64,000 nucleotides of DNA from Plantago major. Its lineage: Eukaryota > Streptophyta > Magnoliopsida > Lamiales > Plantaginaceae. Under the pieces are notes generated by a model. The model searched no databases, was not told the origin of the DNA, and worked only from the letters and a program-made list of their open reading frames with translations. Made by a program: the position numbers and the translations under genes. Positions 11,586-23,939 of the stretch are shown here, in pieces (the first letter of the stretch is position 1; every line of letters begins with the position of its first letter). The stretch covers positions 8,033,765-8,097,764 of the forward strand of contig CM048840.1 of assembly GCA_026545765.1 (NCBI GenBank), in the 5' to 3' direction.

Positions 11586-12494
11586 TGTAGACGCTCAGAA
11601 ATCTACAATTGAAATTAAGGTTAGAGATTGGGGGCACCGACAACCTGCAAGGCAACAATAGCAAATAGAGACGTGAGATTCCGAGGTGACACAGGTGTGG
11701 TGCCGACCGAAGGGACTCCGACGCTCAAGTTAGATGACTGATAGAAGGAGTAATCAAATGAAAGAGATAGAGAGGGAGAGATGGTGGCAAGCGTCGACTT
11801 ATCCTGTTGGTTGAGTCAGTTCGGCTACGTGGTGGACAAACCTGCAGTGGACTAGCCGACCTTACGGAAGGAGCTAGTCAGACATTGTCCGGCTGAGATG
11901 GATGATGGCGGATGGTCAAGGTTGATGATGGATGGTAATGAGCGATGGTGGATGATGGTAGGTGACGGCCGATGTTGATCGAGAGCTCGAGAGATGGAGG
12001 CGTGAGAGACCCATTGCTGTGGTTTTCGCCGTTAGAATGCAATGGTCTCTCCATCTCCTCAGCCTTCTCTATATAACCCACCCATCGTTGGAGTCTGCCC
12101 GCAAATCTCGGGTAGGTCGTTGGAACGGATTAGACCGTGTCTCAAGTAGTTAGGAGAGTGGACGTAAGTCGGTTGCTTACTGATGGACTAAGTCAGTCAA
12201 GCTATTGGAGTTGGTTAGTCTGTTAGTCGTGTCAATCGATGAGTTAGTCATGCAAGGTCAAGGGCTAAGCTAGCTAGCTAGCTTGTCAACCACCGAGGGA
12301 GGTTGCAAGTGTGAGCTAGTCGTGGCATGCGGCCGATTGTCGCATGGATGACTCAAATGTGGGCTTGCTAATCGCCTTTGAGTCCAACTCACGATGAAGT
12401 CAAGGCGGACTCATTAATGGATAATGGGTTGGGCCGTAGCCTTGATGGATCGATCTGTTAGTCTAGTTGACAAGAGCGAATTTTGGCCAATGCA
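11586..12494 (-). repeat. 3' LTR of nested element (909 bp)
   Basis: On the plus strand it starts TGTAGACGC and ends CCAATGCA, the reverse of the outer LTR. Compared with its partner (23940-24856) it shows numerous 1-4 base differences, many at CAG/CTG trinucleotides. It is followed on the plus strand by GTTTGTCCCCCACTC, the complement of the polypurine tract. Confidence 0.92.
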
Positions 12495-12515
12495 GTTTGT
12501 CCCCCACTCTTCGAG
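12495..12515 (-). other. Polypurine tract of nested element
   Basis: On the minus strand, GAGTGGGGGACAAAC directly abuts the 3' LTR. The outer element has GAGTGAGGGACAAAC at 29436-29450 in the same position. Purine-rich tracts prime plus-strand DNA synthesis. Confidence 0.75.
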
Positions 12516-12817
12516 TCGAATGTTTCGAGTCGGAGAGTAGAAATTTTATGCCTAAAAGAGTGATGCGCGCCAGATCGTAGGCCAATGATATTTTGCTCCA
12601 TCAAAGGTATCAGTTTCCCCGTAAGTATATCGGGATAACAAATGATGACCTCATTGATAGGGAGAGCGATTGGATAGAGGTGTGGATGTCACTCGTAGTG
12701 ATCTAGTGGTTAGTCAAGAGCAAGTCATCAAACTTGCAATGCGTAAGCCATCGACAGTGTTCTCGGTTGTAAAAATCCAACCTAGCATGATGGGCGTTTA
12801 TGGATTGAAATTTTCGA

Positions 12818-13635
12818 GATGGGCAGTTTAGTCTATCTAGCAAGATGGAAATTTGCTGACAGAAAATTTCAAGGTGAGCAACTTAGTCCATCTAGCAAGA
12901 TGAAAATTTGCTGACAGAAAATTTCAAGGTGAGCAACTTAGTCCATCTAGCAAAATGGAAATTTGCTGACAGAAAATTTCGAAGTGGGCAACTTAATCCA
13001 TCTAGCAAGATGGAAACTTGCTGACAGAAAATTTCAAGGTGGGCAATTTAGTCCATCTAGCAAGATGGAAATTTGCTGACAGAAAATTTTGAGGTGGACA
13101 ACTTAGTCCATCTAGCAAGATGGAAACTTGCTGCTAGAAATTTTCAAGGTGGACAACTTAGTCCGTCTGGCAAGATGGAAATTTGCTGGCAGAAAATTTC
13201 AAGGTGGACAACTTAGTCCGTCTGGCAAAATGGAAATTTGCTGACAGAAAATTTTGAAGTGGGCAACTTAATCCATTTAGCAAGATGGAAACTTGCTGAC
13301 AGAAAATTTCAAGGTGGACAACTTAGTCCGTCTAAGCAAGATGGAAATTTGCTGACAGAAAATTTCAAGGTGGACAACTTAGTCCGTCTGGCAAGATGGA
13401 AATTTGCTGACAGAAAATTTCAAGGTGGACAACTTAGTCCATCTAGCAAGATGGAAACTTGCTGACAGAAAATTTTGAAGTGGGCAACTTAATCCATCTA
13501 GCAAGATGGAAACTTCGACGTAAAAATTTTGAAGTGGGCAACTTAATCCATCTAACAAGATGGAAACTTGCTGACAGAAAATTTCAAGGTGGGCAACTTA
13601 GTCTATCTAGCGAGATGGAAACTTGCTGACAGAAA
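12818..13635. repeat. 55-bp tandem repeat array, about 15 units, in the nested element
   Basis: Unit core: CTAGCAAGATGGAAA, TTGCTGACAGAAAATTT and AAGGTGGGCAACTTAGTCC. About fifteen units follow one another with a period of 55 bp and minor substitutions (CTGGCAAG versus CTAGCAAG, GTGAGC versus GTGGAC). It lies between the polypurine tract and the antisense gene. 55 is not a multiple of three, so the open frame at 13238-13465 is a by-product and not a gene. Tandem arrays here are common in Tat-group elements. Confidence 0.92.
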
Positions 13636-13765
13636 ATAGACGACTTGCCCGAAATGAAGTATGGCTTGCCCGAAATGAAGTATGGCTTGCCCGAATTGGA
13701 GTGGTGTATGCCTTGCCCGAATTAATGTCTACCTTGCCCGAATTGGAGGATGACTTGCCCGGAGC
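13636..13765. repeat. Short CTTGCCCGAA-based tandem repeat next to the 55-bp array
   Basis: Six or so copies of CTTGCCCGAA[AT]T spaced 21-30 bases (first units ...CTTGCCCGAAATGAAGTATGG) directly follow the 55-bp array. Spacing degenerates towards 13760. A second, independent array in the same 3' region. Confidence 0.8.
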
Positions 13766-13829
13766 ACCTATGCTTTGTCTTAATTGGAGTAATTTTGAGT
13801 CGAGTTTGGGATCACAAACACGCACTCCA

Positions 13830-13980
13830 TTTTCTTCTTCTCCATCATCGTCTTCTTCTTCTTTTCTAAATCACTATTTTCTTCTTCTTCTTCTTCTTCT
13901 TCTTCTTCTTCTTCTTCTCTCCATCACCATTTCTTCTTCTTCATCTCTTCATCACCATTTTTTTCATTTTTCACATTCCT
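13830..13980 (+). repeat. Pyrimidine-rich (CTT)n tract, putative leader of the antisense gene
   Basis: A nearly pure CTT/TCT stretch, with (CTT)n at 13881-13918, precedes the antisense gene on the plus strand. Plant promoters and 5' leaders often carry such tracts. The outer element has a comparable pyrimidine-rich segment on its minus strand near 27940-28060. A promoter role is inference. Confidence 0.5.
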
Positions 13981-14984
13981 AACACGTCAATCATCTTATC
14001 CCCTCAATCCGAAAGAGAAATTAGCATATCTCCTTCTCATTATTTTCATCAGGGAGACGCGACGGGCGCGAGAGAGTGACGGGACGGAGAGGAGTCAGGT
14101 GGATCCGCGAGTTGAAGACAAGAAATTCAACTGAGTTCGAAGTTCCCGTAGGTAAAATGTAGCGGGAAGAAGACGGCGATACTAATCGCTTCATCTTCCC
14201 GCTTTTACGCTCACCGATTTTTTTTTTTTTTTAGGATGCTGGATCTCTAGGAGAGACCATTTCTTGTTGGATTTTATTTTGTATGTCTCGCTTATTATTA
14301 TTTTTTGTTTGGAGATAAGTCATTATGCTAATTCGATATGCTAATTGGATGAATTATAATGATTGAAGGGCCAAAGCCATAGTAGAGGAATAAATAGTTC
14401 CGTTTCTATTCCAGTCAGCATTTTTAGAAAGCATATGGTATACTTTGGCTACGACATTTTTGACCTATGTCAATTCCTTGAATTGTGGACAAGTTGTATA
14501 AGAAATATATTATACAGTGAGCCATGTATTTGGAATTGAGACCCGCACTTTCGATAGACGGTTCATGTAGGTTAATTTTGTCAAGGTGGTTCGCATGAAA
14601 TTTTTGAGTCTATGTTCGGTTTTGTGCTCAGAGGATTTGATTTGTTGTAATTCATTGTGGATCCTGCTTGCTTTGAAGTGGTGTCGAGAGACATATGCAT
14701 GTCGCTTTTGTATCGACCAAAGGTTCGTGAAATCGATTCGATATAGAATTTTGTGATGTTATACTATTTTGTGAATGGATATGTCTATGGATATTTTAGT
14801 CTTGCTCTTTGGAAATACTCATGTTGTAATGCTTTGATTGCAAATGGATATGTTGATAGATTGTTGTAGAACTAGCTAGGTTGATAGCTTACTTGGCATG
14901 TATATTGATGACGTTGGACTGGATTTAGTTGATGGATAATGTGTTTTACATGCTAGGAATCAATTCTAGCTGGAAGTGTGCTGA

Positions 14985-17170
14985 TTGAGGTCTGCCGCGT
15001 CTGTCGGCTTGTATTTTTTATGTTACACCGAGTTGATGCTTTTCATGGATTTTTGGGTGAGGCTTTCTTGTTTGAACTTGACACGGGTGGATCATGGAAG
15101 GGCACCCGAGCAAGTTGATTGTATTCTCACGACGGGGTCGACGGCAGACTTACACGGCGGGTCTTTGTCCGCCATGGGTCAGCCTACTGGCATCCTATCC
15201 GGTGACGTGGCCTCAGTTCTTAGTGAGGCGAACTTGTCACACATGAGGGATCTCTATGGGATCCCAGAGAGTCCTGGGTCTCGACTCCCCTCGACGGGCC
15301 AAGCAGACCGACATCCCGGATGGTCTTGTATGAAGTTTTTCAAGATAGGACTCCACTCCCCCAAGTTTGTGGTCGACGATTAGCTATCTCCAAAGTTGCA
15401 CTGGTCACCGATGCCCAATGCTCATGGGTTATTCTGGAATGCAAGTGCCGAGGAGGTCATGAATGTTCGATGTCTCACAACACCTTTTGCCACTTTTACA
15501 CAAAGGAAGGAAGTCTCATCGATAAAGGTCGGTTCGCACTAACTCGAGGCTGTGTCGATGTACTGCTCAGATTGGCAACGCGTCCGATAAGTCAACTTGG
15601 AAGGAAAGGTATTTCCGGTGAGCAAAGTGAGCACGGTTCGAGCCGCAGACTTGGTAAGGGTTCCGATATCGTGGAAGCCTTTTGGTAAGTTCAACTCTTT
15701 GCTATTTAGTGTGATTGTTTTACCTCTTCTTTGCACTTTTCATATCGATCGAACTTTGAACACTCTTTTCTTACAGTACCATGTAAGGAAGGATATGCTA
15801 GATGACGGGACGGTGGTTCAAGCAATAAGAAATGCTTCTAGTATGACCAGATCGATCGACCACCTCTTCGCTGAAGGCATGTAGCATGTGGCGGCCGTTA
15901 TCCAATCATTTGAGGTAATGACATCCTTAGATTAGTCATGTCGATAGGATACGCTTTGAGATAACTAGTTCGATAATGCTTTTCTTTCATCTCGTACGGA
16001 CAGAAATGGAGATGAGTATGTCAGTCGTAGCGAGGGCGATGAAAATGATGAAGTCGGTCATGGCTCCATGGAGAAAGTGGACGACTTGTCACGGTATGCA
16101 AAGAAGCCGAGGTTTGAACTCTGGAGTCGAGGCGATCTTCCTAATGACCCACCTAATAACTCGTCGAATGTCAGGAGGGATGCCTTCCAAGTACTCAGCA
16201 CCGACACGCCGGTGTTCCGCCAGCATCCCGTTGAGCTTCAGATAGTCTTGCCAGACTACTGCTTCCTCCGTCAAGGTGGTGTGAGCTCACCATCTATGGC
16301 GTGCGTGGAGAAGGGTGACAATTCTTCATCGACCGTCACTTTGAGGTTGATGGAGCTACTCTCTTGTGAATTTGGCAATAACTTTGAATTCGAAGGGTGT
16401 TAACGATGGCAACCTTGATCATTGGTGAGAGACGAGTGACTCCTTTGACGGATTATGCTCTCGATTAAATTGTCAAGGTAGTCTCCACCCTCTAGCATTT
16501 CTCTTTATCGCTTATGTGCTTAGATCAAAGTATGAATAATTGATGTTTGCCTTGTAGGCCTTGAGCGCCATAGGTACATGGGCAAGGCCGCAAATGGAGG
16601 CGGAGTTAGCTTCTATTACGAGGAAGCATCGGATCAAGGAGCACTCTATTGCGGTACTTAGGAGGAGAAGGTTCGACTTGAGGCTGTTGCTACGCTATTG
16701 CCAAGGCAAGAATGAAGCACTTGAAGAGTTAGCTAAGGTCAAGGGGAGTCGGCTTGTCGAGATTGAGGCTAAAGCCGCTAAGCTTGAGATGGAACCGCTT
16801 CCGCTATTAAGGAGAATGAAAAGTCAAGGCGTAATCGCATGCGTTGCGTAATGAAGATCATCAATTGATTTTGAATGAGCGGCATTCTGCTTCAAGGCCA
16901 TAGGGGGAGCTCGGAAGTTACTATCAAGAGAGGTCACGATGTGAAATGTATCCGATCGAGCATGGGGTGAAGTTCTCGTCACCGATGGTTGCTCGAGGAG
17001 TATGTTGATGGAGCCGGTACCATTTAGTAGTTTCATGTCAGGTGAAACTCGAAATGTTGTCTTATGAGCGCTTTTTGTCGCTTATGTCAGATGTCACTCC
17101 CGGCCGGATTCGACTTCCTAATACTTTCACCATTCGTATTAACCTTGTTGTTCACATTACCCTTGTAGGT
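14985..17170 (+). pseudogene. Antisense passenger gene of the nested retrotransposon (Transposase_28-like), with apparent introns
   Basis: It runs opposite to gag-pol. Pieces in shifting frames resemble the 'putative gypsy-type transposon' (Transposase_28) family: LRDLYGIP-like (HMRDLYGIPESPGSRLP), HPGWSCMKFFKIGLHSP, KFVVDDLA, then CVDVLLRLATRP, then NGDEYVSRSEGDENDEVGHG. The C-terminal part (16561-16851) is charged and coiled-coil-like (ALEELAKVKGSRLVEIEAKA). Three GT-AG introns of plant size fit: 15685-15776, 15915-16003, 16478-16557. Several small indels break the frame, so no intact protein is made as read. Additional antisense ORFs between pol and the 3' LTR are known in Tat-group elements. 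The family call is from motif memory and is not verified. The function is unknown. Confidence 0.65.
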
Positions 17171-17499
17171 CGATAGATTATGTATGTTTATTGTGGCTTT
17201 GGATTTTATTTTGGGTTGTTCCTGGATGTCTCGAAATGCAGAGGCTATGGAATGTTTATGTCTTGTATTTGGACTCGCATGATAGTTGCAATAAATATAC
17301 TCTCAAATACATAAGCATTCACTAAAATTAACATACGTGAGCGAGGCATCTCGAGTAGTGAGTAACACATGAAGTTAAAATGCATTGTTCTTAGATTTTA
17401 TACTAAAACGTAATTCATGATGGAGAATCAGACATATTCATAAATCATGCATCATGCTCGTCTTAGAAGTTTAATTTGAGTGAAACATAGCAAGCTAAC

Positions 17500-18780
17500 C
17501 TCTAAACGACGTGCTTGACAATCCGGACTCGTTTACTAGTTTGTCCCCGCTTAAGCGCCAGTCCGTAGGGTAGTGCTTGAACTATTATCGTGTCCGTCCG
17601 CCTACTTCGTCGAATTAGTGCCATGCCGGGTCGGTCGGAGATCTATGTACGTCAGCTTGTTGTTGTGTGCCATGCTACGGATGGTCGTGTCCACCAGAAT
17701 CGGGCTCGCAACGCCACCGGACGGTCGGCCGGTCACCAGTAATCGACGCCACGCCACGCCGGATGGTCAGGTTCACCAGAATCGACGCCATGCTACGCCA
17801 ATGGATGGTCGTTGGCCACCAGAATCGGCTCCTCGCTACGCCAAATGGATGGTCACAGAGTTGGTAATCACGCCATGCCCGCCTCACGACGGGCTTTGTG
17901 GAGTTCACCGTGTCCTAACGGTAGAATTCAAGGATGGACCCTCTTGGAGAGGGGAGGCCTTTAACCGCCCCGCTTAGTCGGGTTAGTCAATCGACTAGCC
18001 TCGTCGTCAAGTTGTGATAGAGAGAAATCAATCTCAAAATGGCGACTTTAGTTCATACCTTGGAATACAATGGCGGCAAAGATGTCATGCTTGTTTGTTT
18101 ACTTTTGTTGGCAACTAAGTTCGATAAATCGATTGAGACTGTTGGAATAAGTAGAGAGCTCTTGTCTGCTTGTTAACAAGTGGATGGAGCTGACATTCTT
18201 TGTATGGTAGTGATCATCAATTTTGAAAGGCTTGCACTTGTCTAAACCATGGAGCTGTTTTTGGCGCATTTCACGGATTAAGCAAATGCAAGCCAATCAA
18301 AGTAGATGTGAACCCACGTGTTTTGTTGCTCAGCCTGATGGATCTTCGCTTTGTTGAGCAAAGATGTTTTGGATGATCACTTGAAGTAAGATACGCGTGG
18401 CGCTTTCTTTAGTTGTAACCATGATACGCTGCTCAGCATGAGTGGAATCGATCCCGCTGGAAAGGTTGGGGGTGACCGATCACCCGCATAGTCAAGTTAG
18501 GTGACCACCAGCCCCTTGTCGTGTCGGCGGATTGTAGTGAGAAATCAATCTCATGGATATATGTAGTCAGACCTTCACCGAGGATGTATGCCCATGCTTC
18601 TACGGATCGGTGAACATCAAAGAGTGGAGACTAGGTGTCTCTCATGCTCCCCGCAGGACGCTTATGGGGGTGGGGTGGTGGGCGTTCGAATCGCCACAAG
18701 TTAGATAACCGACTTGCCTAGTCGGCCTGGGTGTTTTCAACAAAAGATCAACCTCGAAAGAACAAGTGTATCAAAAAGTA
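17500..18780 (-). repeat. Diverged GC-rich module repeats in the nested 3' region
   Basis: At least three blocks (about 17930-18030, 18450-18560, 18640-18740) share, on the minus strand, a GACTAG...GGTTAG...CGGGGCGTT-type core next to GAGATTGATTTCTC. The same module occurs about four times in the outer element at 25110-26345. Also present is a local GGATGGTCG/CACCAGAATCG repeat at 17680-17860. No coding region is supported. Confidence 0.6.
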
Positions 18781-18789
18781 CCTCTTTAG

Positions 18790-19930
18790 TGGATGGCGTT
18801 CGCTACATGTCATTCGTCCTTCCTTGGTTTCGAGCTTGTAGGCCTGCTGTTTACTACCTTTGTGATTTTGTAAGGACCTTCCCAATTTGGTCCAAGCTTT
18901 CACTCCTGCCTCCTTTCAGGTTCGAATACCTCGCGAAACCCAATCGCCTTGCTTGAAAGTTCAGACGAATGTTCTTGTTGAAGTGTCAATTTTCAACAGT
19001 AGGCGGCCCAGATCATGGCTTTTCTTTCCGAGCTCATCGACCAAGTCGAGCTCGTAGCCAACTCAGGCCGCTGGTCCGCTTGCTAGCCATTTTGTATCTT
19101 GTCAGGTAATCCCACATCTATGGGTATGACTGCTTCAGCCCATATGTCATGTCAATGGTGTTTCTCCATTGAGTCCTCGTGGTTCGGTACACCATAGACG
19201 CCTGGGAGTTCATCCACCCATGCTCCTTTTGCTTGTTTCACCGCTTTTTGAGACTATTCATGATAGTCTTGTTGGTCGACTCGCTTGTCCATTCATTGGG
19301 ATAGCGTGGAGTGGAAAATGTAAGCTTGATTCCCCATTTTTGCGTAAGTCTTGAAATTCATAGCTTATGAATCGGGAGCCATTGTCATTTATTTCGTAGG
19401 GACTCGCACTGCAGATCACATGTTTCCAAATGAATTTTTACCTGTGTCATGGACTTGCTTGAAGGCTTCGCCCACCCACTTGGTGAAGTAATCTACATCG
19501 CGAGCATGTACACTCGCTGGTGCGCAAGAGGGTTTCCTACTATGTCCATCCCCATTTCATAAAAGGCCATGGAGCAAAGGATGGTGTAGCCTCTCCGTGG
19601 GAGGTGTGTGAGTGTCTTTCGCATGAGTCACATCTTCTCACAAAGTATAGAGCATCACCATGGTCGCCAATAGTAACCCAGTTAGTGCTCGTGGGCAAGA
19701 CTTCCGCCCTAATGGTCACGATTCTCCTGCATGCAATTCAGTCAGAACATGTCTGGCTTCATTATTAGTTATGCACCTGAGTAGGGGTCCTGAATAGGAT
19801 CTCCTATAGAGTTGTCCATCGAGGAGCGTGAAGCAGGCTGCCTTTGCCTTTACCCTCCTTGCCTCGCTTTTGACTTATGGAAGTTCTCCGTTGGACAAGT
19901 ACAATATTAATGGAGTCATCCAATTTGACT
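18790..19930 (-). pseudogene. Integrase of nested element (frameshifted)
   Basis: Minus-strand sequence matches the outer integrase piece by piece: the zinc-binding region near 19700-19800 (GECGNH.., RCDTCQRH-like complement), the [17 protein letters not shown] segment near 19440-19500, and the C-terminal end near 18830-18900 (complement of the outer LGPNWEGPYKI region). Frames are broken throughout, and the catalytic core is hard to read between 19000 and 19440. Confidence 0.75.
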
Positions 19931-19949
19931 CGCTTGTTATATCACCATC

Positions 19950-20340
19950 GTCTGTCAAGGGCTCACCCTTCCATGTTGCGTGCCATTGTACATACACCAT
20001 GTGAATAGTCATTGGTGTCAGGTTTCGATGGTCAGCCTAAGTCGGGCAAGGGCGCCCACGTGGTTGTTATCCGCCCTGGTACGAATGATTTTATGCCCCG
20101 TCTCCGAGCTAAGTTGAGGCCAGCTATAAGTGCCTCATACTCGGACTCGTTGTTGGTTGCTTTGAATCCACATCGAATGGCTCTTTGGATTGTGTCACCG
20201 TCTGGCGAGGTAAGGACTATGCCGAGCCCAATTCCTTTGGTATTGCTGGAGCCATCGACTGAGGCTTCCACTGCAAGTTGTCCTTCTCATGTAAGCAAAA
20301 TAACTCCTTTTCCGCTTGACCTAATTCAGTTGGGGTGAAG
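19950..20340 (-). pseudogene. Second RNase H of nested element
   Basis: An 80-codon minus-strand frame (20032-20271) reads VDGSSNTKGIGLGIVLTSPD and NNESEYEALIAGLNLA, nearly the same as the outer copy at 10062 on. It is better preserved than the neighbouring domains but shifts frame after NLA. Confidence 0.85.
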
Positions 20341-20399
20341 TCTGCTATGAAGTCTGCAAGTGCTTGAGATTTGATGGTTGTGCGGGGTTGGAAGGAGAC

Positions 20400-21870
20400 G
20401 TCAGATCACGAGCTCGACCCCATTTGGAGAGCCTACCAGAGACTTCGGCTTGCAAGATGTTGCGAGTGGAAAGTCGGTGAGGACTACAATTGGATGACAT
20501 TGAAGTAAGGGCGAGCTTCCTCCGAGGTGACTAGTGCAAGGGCTAGCTTCCAAATTGGCCGCATGAAGTTTCTCGATCTAGTAAGGACTTGCTCACGAGT
20601 AGACCGGGAGTTGGTTTCCATCCTCTTCCCCGACTAGGACGCCTTAGTGCCGAGCCTGAGACCGAGGTAAACAAACAGTCTCCCCTTGGGCTTTGATAAC
20701 ACCGAGGTGTGGTAAGGTAACGCTTGATTTGTTGTAGGGCGCCCTCACACTGGGTCCCACTGAAGCCTGCCTTCCGTAGGTGTCAAAAATGGTCGACACC
20801 TCCTAAGACTTGGGTATGAACTCGCCGAGGGTTGCTAGCCTCCCACCAATTCGCACATCTTTAACGACTTGGGGGAGGGAATGTTATAAATTGAACGAAT
20901 TTGATCAGGGTTAGCCTCAATACCTCTTCGCGTGACCAAATACCCAAGGAATTTCCCAGAGGAGACTCCAAGCGAGCATTTGGCTGGGTTCAACTTCATA
21001 TTATACCAAGGAGGATTGAGAAGGTCATGAGGTGGTCGAGGTGCCGATCAAGAACCAAGGACTTGACCAAAGATGTCGTCGATGTACACCTCCATGGTGT
21101 CCCCAAAGATGCTAGCGAACATACGGTTGACCGCCGGTAAGTGGCTACCGATTCTCGAGTCCGAATGGCATGACCTTATAATGTAGGTTCCTCTCTCGTG
21201 ACGGCGATGTCTTCTTGATCTTCGTGGTGCATCAAGATCCCGTTGTATCCGAGAATGCGCCCATAAAGCTTAATGTACCATGTCCCACGGTGGCATCCAC
21301 TAGCATGTCTATGTGGGAAGTGGAAAGGAATCCTTCGCATGCTTTGTCGAGGTCGGTGAAGTCGATGCACACTCGCCATTTGCCATTCTTCTTCTTCACT
21401 ACCACAACATCACAACCAAATCCGGTAATGTACTTCGTGGATCAATGATATCAAGCAACTTTTGACTTCTTCATTGATAACCTTGTTCCGCCTCGAGCGA
21501 ACTTCCTCCGCTTCGACCGAGGGTAGTCCGGTCGACTTCAAGTCCGTGGGTGATTACCGTCAACTCTCATATGTCTGTGATGTGACCAAGCAAAGCAATG
21601 TGGTGAACTTTGAGAAATGTGATCGCTGTTTCTCCTAGCTCGTCTCAACCTTGCCCTAATCAACTTTGTGATCCGGATGGTCCGGTGAATCAACTTCATC
21701 GAGCTCTTCCATCCCCGGTTGGTTTGGGTCAATTGGGGCGAAGGTTGAGAATTGCTATAATTCGCCGCTTGGGCTTCGTGGCTTCCATGTAACACGCCCT
21801 CGCATCCCGCCGCTCTAGAATCTCCTTCACCCCCACTTGGTAGGGAAGCGAATCACCGTGGTAGGTCGAC
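20400..21870 (-). pseudogene. pol: Reverse transcriptase region of nested element
   Basis: Minus strand carries the linker (FAWSHH region near 21590), the RT segment matching NDKWRVCIDF (near 21360-21390) and the catalytic YIDD at about 21077-21092 (GDTMEVYIDD). Frames change repeatedly. The downstream connection/first RNase H is recognisable only in fragments to about 20400. Confidence 0.8.
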
Positions 21871-21879
21871 GGATCGCTT

Positions 21880-22281
21880 TCATATCGTGAATCCACCTGA
21901 TCGCTCACGATCAAGAACTTTGTTGGTAGGTTGATGCCTTCCGCAGACAGAAGGGTAACACTCCCAACCGTACTTCTTTTCTCCACAAGCTATACAAAGT
22001 TGTCGGTCAAGGAGGATGGCGGTCTCATTTATTCCCATTTCGTGAGAGCATCTAGAAAATGATGTTAGCAGAGCTCCCATTATCAATGAGAACTCTTCGT
22101 AAGACAATTGGCAATAAGAATGGAAATTACTAAAGCCGCCATGAGGACTAATTAGTTGCTTAGACTCTTGGTCCGAGAAGCCAATTGTCAAGTCGACGAA
22201 GAGGTGTCTGATGCTCGCGAGCATCGAGCTGGCCTTACCGCTTTGCCACCGTGGCGCTTTGCACAGAGTATGAGACACCAC
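21880..22281 (-). pseudogene. Protease region of nested element
   Basis: Minus-strand frame contains IGFSDQESKQLISPHGG, identical in layout to the outer ISFSDQESKQLISPHDD. It continues to a shifted version of the DNGSSANIIF core (reads IMGALLTSFS by frameshift). Clearly homologous and clearly broken. Confidence 0.75.
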
Positions 22282-22549
22282 CGATCTCGATCCCCGCAGA
22301 TCACGCTGATTACCTTGTTGGTCCGAGGGGGTTCAGTAGATCGGCCCCTACCGACCGGCGAGGGTCTTTTACCTTTGTCGAGAGGAACTCCGCCAGTGTC
22401 CTCTCTTCAAGCTCACCACCTCCAATCGCAGTGAGATGCACTCATGCGGTTGTATGTCCGTGGTCTCCGTGGAACTCACACCACTTGTTGGAGTTTCTCC
22501 GATCCGAGGTGTTCTAAGTTTTCCGCCACCGACTGCCGCCCATGCTCTT

Positions 22550-23900
22550 CATGACCGCTACACACTCCGGGTTCAATGCCGAGGGAGTAACTCGGAGGCG
22601 GTGCTCGTTTCGCCTCCTCCTCTGGATCGAGGGCGAGGTGGATTCGCACAGACCATGTCTTCTCTCGGTACGGCTAGCACGATAGTCTGAACCCTTCGCT
22701 CAACTCTGGCTCCGCTTGCGTAACACTTTCGCTTGACACGTAAGGTCCGCTGGCATCATCCTCCTCCCATTTTATCTCGAGCCCATGCTTTGGCGAGCAC
22801 GCCTTCCATTGTTCGACAGGGTACATGGTCGCCTTCAGAACCCCCGAAGTTGGGTGGCAACCTTCGGAAGGCGCTGACAAGAGGTCCTTGTTGCAATTGG
22901 GGATTGACACCTTCTCCTTGTCAATCTTGCAACGCACTCTCGAGAGATTCGTTAGTCTTGCCGACGCTATACAAGTCGTCCGATAGTTTTAAAGCTTGAT
23001 CGCTATGTAATTGTTCCACAAAGCAACGACTAGTTGGGCAAAAGAGGAAATGAAATTGTTGGGTAAGTTGGTATACCATTGTAGGGCTGGTCCGATCGAC
23101 CGAACCAAAACCCTTTGCACATGCATGCCTCATGGAGATCCCCGGGATGGCTATGGTGAACATCCTCGCTTGTATTGTGAGACATGGTCGTCCGGTCCGC
23201 TGCTCCATCATAGAGCTTCATGCTTGGGAAGGTGAACTTGGTCAGCATCTCCACCAAGGCTATAACATCGACGAAGGGAGAGTCGCAGCCGCTGGGTAAG
23301 CTCTTCTTGATCGTGCCGCACTCTGTGGATTCTTTCGATCATCTCCTCCGTGCTCACCAGCTTGGAGGCTAGCTCTCGTTGCTACTTCCGTGACTGCAGA
23401 GAGGGTTAGCAAGTGATCTACCCGACTTGGCGCTTTGGTTGCGTTGTTATGGTGATTCATCGCTCATCCTCGGGTTAGCACCTTCGAACGAAACCTCCCC
23501 GGGCGGTACTCGAAAGTGATCTCAAGGATGGCCTTGGGAGCGCCACCACTTGAGAGACTAGAGTTACGGAATCACCCTTCCGCCTCTTCAAAGGTTAGCC
23601 GGCAAGCCTCAATCGTGTCAAGGTGGGTTCTCCACCCCAAATGACATGAGTCACGGCGAGACGAGGCTGCGCCAATGTTGGAGCCTCCGGTGGATGATGA
23701 CTCAACCCTTTCCTTCAAGAGCGAAGTTTTCCGGCGATGTCGCGTTCTCATCCTCAAGGAGCTTGATCTTCGCGCGTTCGCATCCGGGCCGCCAAGGTTT
23801 TGATTCGAGTGACGACGCCCACGCCTCTACCTCTTCCGTAACGTATTCGTTCGAAAAGGCCATGACGATTGCTTAGCGACGCAGCTTGTTGCTATCGATT
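22550..23900 (-). pseudogene. gag: gag of nested element (frameshifted)
   Basis: Several minus-strand frames match the outer Gag: 23572-23757 (N-terminal LLKERVESS.., equivalent to VLKEKVESF), 23030-23257 (LTKFTFPSMKLYDGAADR), 22921-23211 and 22674-22937 (EIKWEEDDASGPYVSS, equivalent to QIKWEEDNANRPYMSS). Frames switch every 60-90 codons. The zinc-knuckle-like GH.T.EC region lies near 22430. Confidence 0.82.
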
Positions 23901-23919
23901 GTCTTGTTTGATAGCCGGG

Positions 23920-23936
23920 CCCCACGGTGGGCGCCA
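23920..23936 (-). other. Primer-binding site of nested element
   Basis: Minus strand TGGCGCCCACCGTGGGG, three bases inside the 5' LTR, is one base different from the outer element's site (C for T at the sixth position). Confidence 0.78.
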
Positions 23937-23939
23937 AAT

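Noticed and set aside
13238..13465. Open frame with repeated LADRKFQGGQL-like peptide
   Set aside because: By-product of the 55-bp tandem array, which is not a multiple of three and shifts frame between units.
12818..13635. CRISPR-like array
   Set aside because: The whole 55-bp unit is repeated without unique spacers, and it lies in a plant retrotransposon.
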